Below, in pieces: positions 7,623-16,067 of a DNA stretch of 64,000 nucleotides (position 1 is the stretch's first letter; the number at the start of each line of letters is the position of its first letter). The stretch is taken from NCBI RefSeq assembly GCF_040096615.1, contig NZ_JBBMEJ010000010.1, positions 1 through 64,000 of the forward strand, read 5' to 3'. This stretch comes from Blautia_A aquisgranensis (GTDB taxonomy: Bacteria > Bacillota > Clostridia > Lachnospirales > Lachnospiraceae). The notes below the pieces were generated by a model. It saw only the letters and a program-made list of their open reading frames with translations. It did not search any database and had not been told where the DNA came from. The position numbers were made by a program, and so were the translations under genes.

Positions 7623-7994
7623 TTACTCCTCGTAAAATAGTTTTAGGATATTCGTCATTTGCTCAAGACTAATGCCATGCGCCCGACCAATTTCTGCGAC
7701 TTTTTGCAAAAGTTCTTCAGCAATTCGTAACTGTTCCTCTTGAATAAATTCCCTATTCTGTGATGCTACAAAACTGCCTTTTCCAGATACAGTTTCTATA
7801 AATCCATCTCTCGTTAAATCTTCATATGCTCTCTGAACGGTAATAACACTGATATGTAAATCTTTTGCTAAAGCTCTCATAGAAGGGAGGGCTTCGCCAG
7901 CAGATAATGTGCCGTCCATAATAAAACTTTTTACTTGCATACAGATTTGTTCGTAAATAGGCTTATCACTGCTATTACTTATGATAATCTCCAC
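7623..7994 (-). CDS. GntR-family (YtrA-type) regulator
   Basis: A 123-residue regulator: an N-terminal winged-helix domain (PIYEQICMQVKSFIMDGTLSAGEALPSMRALAKDL ... VQRAYEDLTRDGFIETVSGKGSFV in segments) and a short C-terminal helical part, the YtrA subfamily plan. The GTG at 7994 is chosen because GAGGTGAG sits 4-5 bp upstream and the family begins here; the longer frame runs through the promoter. It stops 15 bp before the ATPase, so the genes are co-transcribed, and the inverted repeats next to its promoter are the likely binding sites. Confidence 0.88.
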   Translation of the reverse strand: MEIIISNSSDKPIYEQICMQVKSFIMDGTLSAGEALPSMRALAKDLHISVITVQRAYEDLTRDGFIETVSGKGSFVASQNREFIQEEQLRIAEELLQKVAEIGRAHGISLEQMTNILKLFYEE

Positions 7995-8015
7995 TTTCTC
8001 ACCTCGCCATGTGTA

Positions 8016-8078
8016 CTTATCGTAATAAGCGTACTTATTCGATAAGCACAGTATAGGCAATTTGTGTGAACCTGTCAA
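8016..8078 (-). promoter_or_regulatory. GntR operon promoter with two CTTAT inverted repeats
   Basis: Minus strand: TTGACA (8073-8078), 17-bp spacer, TATACT (8050-8055). Directly downstream are two inverted repeats, CTTAT-N4-ATAAG (8016-8029) and CTTAT-N3-ATAAG (8034-8046), spaced 18 bp. Position and symmetry suit repression by the GntR protein encoded next door. Confidence 0.75.
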
Positions 8079-8133
8079 GAGAAAAGATGTAAATACATTC
8101 GGAAAAGTGAGTGGCTGTCTATCAAATAAAGGC

Positions 8134-8172
8134 AAAAAAATAGAACGTATAGATTATTTCCATACGCTCTAT
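8134..8172 (-). terminator. Terminator after the 61-residue membrane protein
   Basis: Minus strand: ATAGAGCGTATGG pairs with CTATACGTTCTAT (one or two wobble pairs) and is followed by seven T residues. It ends the transcript of the small gene at 8223-8408. Confidence 0.75.
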
Positions 8173-8222
8173 CTCACATTTCATATTAGACTTTGAATTC
8201 TACAAACTTGAATTGACATAAC

Positions 8223-8408
8223 TCACTTAGATTGCTTATGCCAAGCATATAAGTAGATAGCAAGGAACACTCCCGCAAAGCAACTAATGATTATGCCTGC
8301 AATCAAAGCAGGATAATAACTTGTAATCACTCCTGTATCTGCTGTTATGATGAAGATAATACCAATAACGAATGCTATAACATAGATAATGGACATAAAT
8401 TTTTTCAT
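8223..8408 (-). CDS. Small two-segment membrane protein, unknown
   Basis: A 61-residue protein with two hydrophobic helices (about residues 5-22 and 31-55) and a basic tail (YAWHKQSK). A perfect GAGGAGGTGATTTT ribosome site precedes the ATG and a terminator follows the stop, so it is a real monocistronic gene. I do not recognise a family. It stands between the GntR-ABC operon and the c-di-GMP protein; neither context assigns a role. Confidence 0.7.
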   Translation of the reverse strand: MKKFMSIIYVIAFVIGIIFIITADTGVITSYYPALIAGIIISCFAGVFLAIYLYAWHKQSK

Positions 8409-8581
8409 AAAATCACCTCCTCGTCAACTCCAGATTTGTTACTCACATGACATTTCATTGAAATGATAACGGACAACATAGACTTGTTATGGATATCTTA
8501 TCTTAACAAACAGTTTCAATTTTCCGTAAAACCTCTTATCTACTTTTACTTTTTGTATATCGTCTTTTCGGTGTCTCTTTG

Positions 8582-10675
8582 CTAGAGTTTCTTGTGGTTA
8601 TCGCTTTTTCTTACATATTCTATAAACTGAGCTTCTGGCATTGGTCGTGCATAATAAAATCCCTGTATCTCATCGCACTTGATTTTTCGTAATACATCCA
8701 GTTGTTCTGTTGTTTCAACACCTTCAGCAAGTACCCTCATATTTAGGGCTTTTGATAATTTTATTATATGATCCACAAGAATTTTCACTCTCGTCTCACA
8801 TACGTGATCGATCAGACACTTATCTATCTTGAGAACACTAAATGGCAGTCTGCTTATGCTTTCCATTGAAGAATACCCGGATCCAAAGTCATCTATGTGC
8901 AATTTGAATCCTGCTTGTAATAAACGCTCTGCTACTGTTACAACCTTTTGTCCATATACAGATGCTGATTCTGTAATCTCTAAAGGAACACACGTTACCG
9001 GAATATCATATTCTCTTACAATTTCGGTGTATTGCTCTACAACTCCTTCGCAAAGAATACTGGACCTTGAAAGATTTACTGACACGGACAACAATTTTTT
9101 TGATTCATCAAGTATCCTTTTTTGTAATCTACACACCTGTCGAAAAACATAAGCATCTAATTTTTGAATCTGTCCATTTTTTTCATATATCGGAATAAAG
9201 TTTTCAGGAGATATCATGGAGCCATCCGTTCTTTGCCACCTAACCAAAGCTTCCGCACCGATTACTTTTTCTGTGACTACATCTATCTTTGGTTGATAAT
9301 AAATTATAAACTCCTTATTTTTCAAAGCATCTGTAAAATCGTTTTCTATCATTTGATTATAAAGTCTCTTCTGCGCCAGTTCATCTGTATAATACGCATA
9401 GTCATGATTATAATCTTCCATAACTGTTTCTGCCGCCATAGATGCATAATCACATATGGTAGCTATTGAAAGATTCTTATCTATATTTTTGTAAATACCA
9501 TATTTAATCTTTATTCCTTTAATCGGAGCATTCTCTACAAACTCATTAATAACATTGTCCATTCTCCGATGATCCAGCTCACAATCATCACTTAATAAGC
9601 AGAGAAAAGATGCTTTTTCTTTTTTAGCTAATAACCCATATTTAAAATTTTTGTTATATACCGAAGCCATATAGCACAGTAATTCGTTTGCTTTTTTCCT
9701 TCCATAAATGCTAATAATCAATTCGAAGTCTTTAATTCTTCCTACTATCACATGCATTTTTTTATCGGGTTTAAATTGCATAATTCTCCTGGAATAATGA
9801 AAAAAAGCCTGCTCCGTATATAAACCTGTCAACGAATCTTTCTCTATTTCTCTGAGCGACACCGAGGACTCTCTCAATTTAATTACATTTTCCAGTCTCT
9901 TTCTAATCAGTTCTGCATTATAAGGCTTTCGTATATAATCAGTCGCACCTAAATTCAGGCATATTACTTCTGTTTTTGGTGTATCATTTGCTGTCATTAC
10001 AATAATCGGTATTAAAGAAAGGAAGGTGTCCTCTTGCACTTTTCTCAGAAAATCGAATCCACTCAATACAGGTATCTGAAAATTTATCAGAACTAGTGCC
10101 AAGTCTTTATGATTCTCTTCCAGTAATCTCAAACCGATTTTTCCATCACATGCTGTAATTATTTCATATCGATCTTCAAGCAGAGAAATTAAAAATTTCA
10201 GATTGGAGACATCATTTTCCACGATTAATATTTTTCTTTTCTCACCGGTGCTGCTCAAGTTCATAATGCCTAACTCATCTAATCTTATATCTGAATCCTC
10301 ACTTGCAAACGCAAACACTATTTTTTTGAATGTATCTGCATTTCCAATTCTTGCACATTTCATACGATAACGCAAAATATCATTACCATTTTTTATCCTG
10401 TAATGTATTGTGAACTGTGAGACCAGTTGCAGTTGTTTGCATATATTATTAAAATCCGTAGCAACCAGCATTTTATTTCTGTCTTCTTCAAATACATTGG
10501 TCTCTATATACTTTTGTATTACGGTTTCATATGTTTTCTTCTCGTTCATTAATTCATCTAACTCTGTGTTTTCATTTAGATGTCTATAAATCTGAATGTA
10601 CTGATCTTGACGATTTACGCAATATATACTACTAAACTCATTCCCCAAAATGTTAATAATATCCGTAATCAGCAT
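8582..10675 (-). CDS. REC-GGDEF-EAL protein, probable c-di-GMP phosphodiesterase
   Basis: A 697-residue cytosolic protein with no membrane segment. Residues 1-140 are a PAS-like region. A receiver domain at about 148-268 keeps the KP motif (YIRKPY) but has Asn instead of the phosphoacceptor Asp (LVLINFQIPVLSG). The GGDEF domain at about 285-440 has lost its active-site motif (AKKEKA where GGDEF should be). The EAL domain at about 450-690 keeps EALVRW, the DDFGSGYSS loop, KIDK and AEGVET. The expected activity is hydrolysis of c-di-GMP to pGpG, with the degenerate receiver and GGDEF acting as sensory or GTP-binding modules. GGGGAAGGGG precedes the ATG. It appears monocistronic. Confidence 0.9.
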   Translation of the reverse strand: MLITDIINILGNEFSSIYCVNRQDQYIQIYRHLNENTELDELMNEKKTYETVIQKYIETNVFEEDRNKMLVATDFNNICKQLQLVSQFTIHYRIKNGNDILRYRMKCARIGNADTFKKIVFAFASEDSDIRLDELGIMNLSSTGEKRKILIVENDVSNLKFLISLLEDRYEIITACDGKIGLRLLEENHKDLALVLINFQIPVLSGFDFLRKVQEDTFLSLIPIIVMTANDTPKTEVICLNLGATDYIRKPYNAELIRKRLENVIKLRESSVSLREIEKDSLTGLYTEQAFFHYSRRIMQFKPDKKMHVIVGRIKDFELIISIYGRKKANELLCYMASVYNKNFKYGLLAKKEKASFLCLLSDDCELDHRRMDNVINEFVENAPIKGIKIKYGIYKNIDKNLSIATICDYASMAAETVMEDYNHDYAYYTDELAQKRLYNQMIENDFTDALKNKEFIIYYQPKIDVVTEKVIGAEALVRWQRTDGSMISPENFIPIYEKNGQIQKLDAYVFRQVCRLQKRILDESKKLLSVSVNLSRSSILCEGVVEQYTEIVREYDIPVTCVPLEITESASVYGQKVVTVAERLLQAGFKLHIDDFGSGYSSMESISRLPFSVLKIDKCLIDHVCETRVKILVDHIIKLSKALNMRVLAEGVETTEQLDVLRKIKCDEIQGFYYARPMPEAQFIEYVRKSDNHKKL

Positions 10676-10977
10676 TTTTCCCCTTCCCCTTAACCTTCAT
10701 TTACATATCATTTTATCGTAATCCCTTGATCTTTTTCAAAGATACTTTCGCTGTTGTTCCAAAGTTTCCATGTCTCTCTTTCTTTAAAATACAACGAAAA
10801 GTGAATCCTTATGTACTTGAAGAATCTGAAATACGATTCCTCCCTGTAAATACCAATCTGTTCCACAAAGCAATTAAAATTTATTCTTCTCAGTGGTCTT
10901 AATATATAGTTTATCAAAATATAGAAGAAATGGATATATATTTTCTTTTAATATTTTTCTAAAAAAGCTTTATTTTA
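10676..10977. other. Intergenic region, AT-rich, no supported gene
   Basis: About 300 bp between the c-di-GMP protein and the lipoprotein gene. A 69-codon frame is open on the minus strand but lacks a convincing ribosome site and recognisable features. It presumably holds the promoter of the EAL gene; I see no riboswitch here. Confidence 0.5.
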
Positions 10978-11352
10978 TCACTCTCCAGTCACCGGACGCA
11001 TCATGGAAAGCAGCTCCTTCCGGTAATGATCGGCCTTTTCCTGATTGCCCTGTTCTTTCCGTACCATCTTTGTGATTCCCGGATACTGTCCTGGGAAGCT
11101 TTGCAGCATGATACCATCTCCATAGATCAGGTAAACATCTCCGTATGTCATATCTTCCTCTGTCAGCTTCTTTCCATTCTCATCCGTAAGCTTATCCGGT
11201 ATCGTTCCGGAGAAAATCGTGTCCGTGTCCAGATCCGCAAAATACCAGCTGTTATCATCTATATGAAAATACACTGCTGTCATCGGCTTTTCCCCGCATC
11301 CCGCCAGACAGAACATAACAAGTACCGCCAGCATCACGATCCATTTTTTCAT
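10978..11352 (-). CDS. Small lipoprotein, unknown
   Basis: A 124-residue exported protein with a lipoprotein signal peptide: MKKWIVMLAVLVMFCLAGC, lipobox LAGC with Cys19. The mature part is acidic (DDNSWYFADLDTDTIFSG, EEDMTYGDVYLIYGDG) and ends in a charged helix. The DVYLIYGDGIM pattern resembles an OB-fold-like extracytoplasmic domain seen in small Firmicute lipoproteins, but I do not assign a family. An AGGAGGTGG site precedes the ATG. It is monocistronic as far as can be seen. Confidence 0.8.
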   Translation of the reverse strand: MKKWIVMLAVLVMFCLAGCGEKPMTAVYFHIDDNSWYFADLDTDTIFSGTIPDKLTDENGKKLTEEDMTYGDVYLIYGDGIMLQSFPGQYPGITKMVRKEQGNQEKADHYRKELLSMMRPVTGE

Positions 11353-11580
11353 TATTCCACCTCCTAGTCTCTGTCAGTATTTGATTATTTCGACTTCACA
11401 CCGTGCTAGCACCATGAAAAACATTAATATTACTGACTTCTACAATGTTTTTTATCTGGCACTACCATTAGTGGGAGATTTTTAATATAGATTTAATTGA
11501 TCGTTGGAAGTACTTCCATAACCTGATCAATCACTTCCACAATTCTCTGTATATCCATATTTTCTTTTACATCAGAACTA

Positions 11581-11835
11581 TCATTCACGTTCAAACCATC
11601 TTACCAGTCCTGGACAATAGATACTGCCGGGATATTCACTAATATATTCTTTTACATTCTGTATTGCATCAGAATTTATTGGACGCGGTTCAGAAGTGAT
11701 TTCATCGATGATCTGTTCAATATTCTGTTCCAAAGGCTCTATTATTGTACCGTTCTGGGTAACACTCTCCGCCATTGTCTGAATTGGTGCTATTAATGAT
11801 ATAACCATAATTAAGGCAATTGTAATTTTTTTCAT
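11581..11835 (-). CDS. Small secreted protein, unknown
   Basis: An 84-residue protein with a Sec signal peptide (MKKITIALIMVISLIAPIQTMA, cleavage likely after AMA or MAE at about 22). The mature part of about 60 residues is acidic (EPLEQNIEQIIDEITSEPR) and ends YCPGLVRWFERE with a single Cys. GAGGGAGC precedes the ATG. No family is recognised; a secreted peptide, small inhibitor or cell-surface factor are all possible. Confidence 0.6.
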   Translation of the reverse strand: MKKITIALIMVISLIAPIQTMAESVTQNGTIIEPLEQNIEQIIDEITSEPRPINSDAIQNVKEYISEYPGSIYCPGLVRWFERE

Positions 11836-12253
11836 TTGTGAGCTCCCTCATTTTACCAAGTATTAATCAGTATCTTTTATCCAATAACTTTCCATGCAGA
11901 ACCATAGGCTACAACGAAAGCCTTTTTCCATACCATAAGCATTATCATGTGATATACTTCTGCCATTTAAATCTCAGATTTTGAAAAAGGAATAGACATT
12001 GATAAATTTACTTAGTTCCATTCTGGGCTATGCACGGAACATTACAACCACATGATCAAAAAGCAGTAAATCTGATATTCAAATGTACATTGTGATCCTT
12101 TTTTTAACAAAATAAGCTTTTTTATCATTTATGTTATCAACTGATACTATTATACCATGAACTGCATCACCAACCAAGTGTTCTTTTTTGCTTTTACAGC
12201 GTTCGTACAGTGCTTTTACAATTCATTGCACATCTGTAAAGGAAAGAGACTTC
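11836..12253. other. Intergenic region without a supported gene
   Basis: About 420 bp between the small secreted protein and the first 141-bp repeat. It is AT-rich; a short minus-strand frame near 11870-11980 has no start codon with a ribosome site. It presumably contains the promoter for the secreted protein and the original downstream flank of the ABC operon. Confidence 0.5.
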
Positions 12254-12394
12254 TTGCTATATATTATGTTAAATTCCTGAAAGTATTTTCTTTGCTTTCT
12301 CCAGGTTATTTTTTCCATTTATTTTTGGATATACTTTACTGATTTCAGAAGGCTCTCCTATTTCTCTGCAGAGATCCTGTGCCTGGGAAATGGG
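12254..12394 (-). repeat. 141-bp direct repeat, left copy
   Basis: Matches 15927-16067 over 141 bp with three mismatches and no gap. In the minus strand it encodes the last about 40 codons, stop codon and 12-15 bp of downstream DNA of the ABC-system membrane protein; here it is cut off from the rest of that gene. The identity stops sharply at both ends. Confidence 0.9.
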
Positions 12395-12605
12395 TAGGTA
12401 GATTTTCCTAGAATCTCCGTTTCTCTGGCTTTCTTAATGCCTCCGGCTGTGGCTTCTATCACGACAAATTCTTTTTCATTCATAGAGTTTAAAAGGACAT
12501 CAATGTGCTGGCAGCAGTAACTTTCGCTGTTCTGCCTGTCAGGATAAAAGAACTGGTCTACGGAAATGTCCAGCAAGGTGACGATTTGGTAAAAGGTATT
12601 CAGGT
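12395..12605 (-). pseudogene. C-terminal fragment of an XRE-type regulator
   Basis: About 65 codons (LLDISVDQFFYPDRQN ... LLNSMNEKEFVVIEATAGGIKKARETE in pieces) match the C-terminal part of a phage/ICE-type XRE regulator. The helix-turn-helix half is missing (an in-frame TAA lies just upstream), and the end runs directly into the 141-bp repeat. It is a remnant of the inserted element. Confidence 0.6.
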
Positions 12606-12776
12606 TTGATTATGAGGACGATACGCAGTTTTATGTTTTAGTAGTATTTTATCTACATACTCGATGACAACATTGATAGATTGAAAGAATGGCGGTAAAA
12701 TAAATGCGGATAAAATTTGAGACTCCATAATAGATACATATTTCTCTGCTATACTTAAAAAGTTGGAGGTGGAACA

Positions 12777-13442
12777 ATGCAGAAGATTTTAATTGTCGAA
12801 GATGATATTGACATTCAGGATATATTAAAGAACCATCTGATTGATGCGGGATATGAAGTCGCTGTTGCTTCTGACGGTGTGGCGGGCATTGCAATGTTTG
12901 GGGATACCATCGACCTTGTGCTGTTAGACATCATGCTCCCTAAAATCGACGGCTATGGTGTATGTGAGGTCATTCGTAAGCGGTCACAAGTCCCTATTAT
13001 TATGCTTACTGCGCTTTCGGATGAAGAAAACCAGTTGCGGGGTTTTGAACAGCAGATTGACGATTACATTCCAAAGCCCTTTTCGCCCAAAATCCTACTG
13101 TGCAAGATTGCGGCTATTCTTCGCCGTAGGACTGTGGGAAATCAAAATCAATCCCTGCTTACTTATAAAGAGCTGAGTATGGACGTTGACGGATTCCATG
13201 TATATCAAGGCGGAAACGAAGTTGTTTTAACCAGCAAAGAGTTTGCTCTTCTTAGGCTTATGCTTGAAAATCAGGGAAAGGTCTTTACTCGGCAAATGCT
13301 ACTTGACCGATTGTGGGCGGCCGATTTGGAGGTCGAAGATCGGATCGTTGACAGTCACATAAAGAACATTCGCAAAAAATTAAATGCTGACTATATAAAA
13401 ACAATCAGAGGAGTGGGATACAGAATTGATAAGGAAAATTAA
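12777..13442 (+). CDS. OmpR-family response regulator
   Basis: A 221-residue regulator: receiver (IVEDDIDIQDIL, phosphoacceptor in LVLLDIMLPKIDG, IPKPFSP with the conserved Lys) and a C-terminal winged helix (LLDRLWAADLEVEDRIVDSHIKNIRKKL in segments, TIRGVGYRID). A GGAGGTGG site precedes the ATG. It overlaps the kinase gene by 17 bp. This pair resembles the VanRS-like systems on clostridial mobile elements that sense antimicrobials; its target here is probably its own promoter and the secreted protein gene downstream. Confidence 0.92.
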   Translation: MQKILIVEDDIDIQDILKNHLIDAGYEVAVASDGVAGIAMFGDTIDLVLLDIMLPKIDGYGVCEVIRKRSQVPIIMLTALSDEENQLRGFEQQIDDYIPKPFSPKILLCKIAAILRRRTVGNQNQSLLTYKELSMDVDGFHVYQGGNEVVLTSKEFALLRLMLENQGKVFTRQMLLDRLWAADLEVEDRIVDSHIKNIRKKLNADYIKTIRGVGYRIDKEN

Positions 13443-14877
13443 AACGAGCCTAACGGCAAAGCTCTTTTTAGCGACAACGGTTCTTTTGATTTTGGTATGT
13501 TTGCTTTCTGTTTTCAGTATGGCGAGATATATTCCCCAAACATATAGCAATCGTCTTAGCGCAGAATTGCAAAAGCAAGCAAATGATTTAGTGCCAGTAT
13601 TGGAACAGGCTGATTCCTTAGAGGAATGTTATTCCCTTGTTCAGCAATTTGCCGCACAGACGAAAGCAACTGCCTATATTGAAGATGGGCATGGAGATAT
13701 TTTATATTCAAGCGATGAATTGACGATAACAACGGACAAGGATTCTGTTGCTACAATTCAAGAACATTCTGATAGCGGAATCGTCACAGATGACGAGCTG
13801 CTGACAGAGGCCGGTTATGTGTTCAGCCTGTTAGGGCAGGACTATACTCTTTATGTGCAAAGTGATACGGTGTCCGTCAATCAGGCAACAGAAGCGATTT
13901 GGCAAACCGTTCCGCTGGTTATATTGGGAATTTTCTTCATGTCCATCTTGTTTTCCGTCATTTACTCACGCTATATAACAAAACCGATTATTGAATTAAG
14001 CAGTACATCGCAAAAAATGGCCCAGCTCGATTTTGAGCCGCACGGAAATTCTAACCGTTCAGACGAGATAGGAATACTCGCAGACAGCTTGAATACTTTG
14101 TCAGATAATTTACAGCACACATTGGCAGAACTGAAAAAAAGCAATTCCGAGTTAGAGGCCGAAATATCAAAAGAACGAAAACTTGAAAAAAAGCAACAAG
14201 AATTTTTCTCGGCGGCATCACATGAACTAAAAACGCCTTTGACAATTCTGAAAGGCCATTTAATGGGGATGCTCAATAAGGTCAAAGGATATGAAAATCA
14301 AGAGGCGTATATGGAGCGTTCACTGGCCGTTGTCGAAAAAATGGAAACATTAGTGAAAGAACTGCTCTATGTATCTAAAACAGACGGAAAGCAGAGATCG
14401 GAATATAAGACGATTGACTTTGCGGAGCTTCTCCGGGTACAAATAGCTGATGTGACCGATTTGCTGTCTGAAAAAGAAATCTCCCTTTCTGTGGATATTC
14501 CTGACAAAATCCTGTGTGAAGCAGACCCGGCGCAGATGGAACGAGCCATTCAAAATGTTTTGGTAAATGCCATTCGCTATTCACCGAATGGAGAGGCAAT
14601 CTATATATCCTTGTTGAACGATAAAAATACCGTTTTCTGTAAAGTTGAAAATACAGGCGTCCATATTCCAGAGGAAATGATCCCCCATCTGTTTGAAGCG
14701 TTTTACAGAGCAGATACCTCCCGCAATCGTAATACCGGGGGCACTGGCTTAGGGCTTTATATCGTCCGCAAGATCATGGAGCTGCACCATGCAAAATACG
14801 GCATCAAGAATACAAGCAGAGGTGTGATGTTCTGGCTTGAAATGCCGCAAAAAAGAGGTGCTATCAACTCCATCTAA
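13426..14877 (+). CDS. Sensor histidine kinase
   Basis: A kinase of 483 residues. A membrane segment at about 10-30, an extracytoplasmic domain of about 130 residues, a second segment at about 158-178, HAMP, then the phosphoacceptor His in SAASHELKTPLTIL (near residue 266), N box (QNVLVNAIRYS), and GGTGLGLYIVRKI. It starts with TTG inside the regulator's 3' end, preceded by AGGAG at a longish distance; no better in-frame ATG precedes the first membrane segment. Cognate partner of the regulator just upstream. Confidence 0.9.
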   Translation: MIRKIKTSLTAKLFLATTVLLILVCLLSVFSMARYIPQTYSNRLSAELQKQANDLVPVLEQADSLEECYSLVQQFAAQTKATAYIEDGHGDILYSSDELTITTDKDSVATIQEHSDSGIVTDDELLTEAGYVFSLLGQDYTLYVQSDTVSVNQATEAIWQTVPLVILGIFFMSILFSVIYSRYITKPIIELSSTSQKMAQLDFEPHGNSNRSDEIGILADSLNTLSDNLQHTLAELKKSNSELEAEISKERKLEKKQQEFFSAASHELKTPLTILKGHLMGMLNKVKGYENQEAYMERSLAVVEKMETLVKELLYVSKTDGKQRSEYKTIDFAELLRVQIADVTDLLSEKEISLSVDIPDKILCEADPAQMERAIQNVLVNAIRYSPNGEAIYISLLNDKNTVFCKVENTGVHIPEEMIPHLFEAFYRADTSRNRNTGGTGLGLYIVRKIMELHHAKYGIKNTSRGVMFWLEMPQKRGAINSI

Positions 14878-14921
14878 ACTCCATATTCCTTGCAAACTAT
14901 ATCCAAATGATTTTGTTATCT

Positions 14922-14949
14922 TATAGCTGTCCTCAAAAGGACAGCTATA
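14922..14949. repeat. Perfect 12-bp inverted repeat between kinase and secreted protein
   Basis: Arms TATAGCTGTCCT and AGGACAGCTATA with loop CAAA. Neither strand has a T run after it, so it is not a normal intrinsic terminator. It may be an RNA-stability element or a binding site in front of the secreted protein gene. Confidence 0.75.
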
Positions 14950-14974
14950 ATTCTTGAAAGCGAGGTAAAACAAA

Positions 14975-15505
14975 ATGGTAAAAGCTAAATTCGGAGCATT
15001 GGCTCTGACGGTATTGATGGGACTGGGGGCAGTGAGTCCCTTACATGGGGTCGCTGAGGCTCATGCGCTGAACGCACCTGCTGCCAATTCTGCACAACAG
15101 AAAACGGTCGTGTCCACAACGGATGATTCTGATGGCGTTATGAGCTACAAGGAGAGCGGAAAGACCTTTGTCAGCGAGGACAATGGCGCAAGCTGGGTGT
15201 CCGAAGAAGATTATAATAACAGCCATCCCGCAATCAGCTATGAGTGGTGGACTTATGACGAGTACAAGGAATGGCTGGAGCAGGAAAAGAAAAATCTTCA
15301 GGAAATGGCCGATGACCACACAATGGTTGAAACCAGCGAGGGATCTTTCGAGTGGACGCAGGAAATGACAGATCAGAGCATTGCTGAATATGAGCAGACA
15401 CTGAAAGACATCAAGAACGGACTTCTCGTGTCAAAATCCGTGGATGGAGATACGGAGTGCATGACAACTTTCAGTCCTAATTGGGTAGGCAGCACTACCG
15501 ATTAA
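14975..15505 (+). CDS. Secreted acidic protein, unknown
   Basis: A 176-residue protein with a Sec signal peptide (MVKAKFGALALTVLMGLGAVSPLHGVAEA, cleavage near residue 29-31). The mature part is acidic and aromatic (SYEWWTYDEYKEWLEQEKKNLQEMADD; FEWTQEMTDQSIAEYEQTLKDIKNG in segments) with a central amphipathic helix pair. GCGAGG precedes the ATG. It follows the two-component system in the same direction and is probably regulated by it. Proteins of this general look accompany VanRS-like systems in mobile elements, but no function is known to me; binding a cationic antimicrobial is one idea. Confidence 0.75.
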   Translation: MVKAKFGALALTVLMGLGAVSPLHGVAEAHALNAPAANSAQQKTVVSTTDDSDGVMSYKESGKTFVSEDNGASWVSEEDYNNSHPAISYEWWTYDEYKEWLEQEKKNLQEMADDHTMVETSEGSFEWTQEMTDQSIAEYEQTLKDIKNGLLVSKSVDGDTECMTTFSPNWVGSTTD

Positions 15506-15529
15506 CAGCCTATCATATTGATTTAGAAA

Positions 15530-15575
15530 CTGCCGCACGACGGCAAAAGAAAAAAAGCCGTCGTACAGCAGACAA
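15530..15575. repeat. Inverted repeat after the secreted protein
   Basis: ACGACGGC and GCCGTCGT (8 bp each) flank a 12-nt A-rich loop. No T run follows on the plus strand, so termination is uncertain. Confidence 0.5.
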
Positions 15576-15599
15576 ATTGATACGCCCATTTAAAGCAGC

Positions 15600-15926
15600 G
15601 GCATTGATTTTCAGAGCCGCTGTACCAAACGGGCAAAAAGCAAGAACTGCCCGGGCTACGGAAAAATCCACAAAGAAGAATTTGAGCAATTCATTTTCTC
15701 TGCCATGCAGGAGAAGTTCAAAGACTTTCAGATACTCCACAGCAGGGAGGAAAAAGTCAATCCAAAACTGACCGCCTATCAAGTGGAGCTGGCACAGGTG
15801 GAAGCAGAAATTGAAAAGCTGCTGGATACGCTGACCAGGCCAATGCGACTTTGCTTGCCTATGGCAACAAAAAAATTTGAAGAACCGGACACCCGCCGCC
15901 AGACCATTTCGAAGGCGATCGCCGAA
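15600..15926 (+). pseudogene. Fragment of a large serine recombinase
   Basis: About 105 codons in one frame, spanning the zinc-ribbon and the start of the coiled-coil of a TndX/TnpX-type recombinase: CTKRAKSKNCPGYGKIHKEEF (in part), then QEKFKDFQILHSREEK, and AYQVELAQVEAEIEKLLDTL. The N-terminal catalytic domain and C-terminus are missing; the frame is cut at 15926 where the 141-bp repeat begins. It marks the insert as transposon-derived. Confidence 0.65.
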
Positions 15927-16067
15927 TTGCTATATATTATGTTAAATTCCTGAAAGTATTTTCTTTGCGTTCTCCAGGTTATTCTTTCCATTTATTTTTA
16001 GATATACTTTACTGATTTCAGAAGGCTCTCCTATTTCTCTGCAGAGATCCTGTGCCTGGGAAATGGG
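15927..16067 (-). repeat. 141-bp direct repeat, right copy
   Basis: The in-place copy: the 3' end of the intact membrane-protein gene. It differs from 12254-12394 by three substitutions. Confidence 0.9.

Larger units (their letters stand above)
12395..15926 (+). mobile_element. Inserted segment flanked by 141-bp direct repeats
   Basis: The 3.5 kb between the two repeats carries a two-component system, a secreted protein, a large serine recombinase fragment and an XRE fragment. Both end fragments are cut exactly at the repeat edges. Its main genes run opposite to all neighbours. This looks like a decayed integrated element or a recombination product that duplicated the 3' end of the adjacent gene. 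Confidence 0.6.

Noticed and set aside
10708..10917. 69-codon minus-strand ORF upstream of the EAL gene
   Set aside because: AT-rich, no ribosome site and no recognisable features; treated as intergenic.
12157..12342. 61-codon plus-strand ORF
   Set aside because: It lies mostly antisense to the 141-bp repeat, a duplicated piece of a minus-strand gene.
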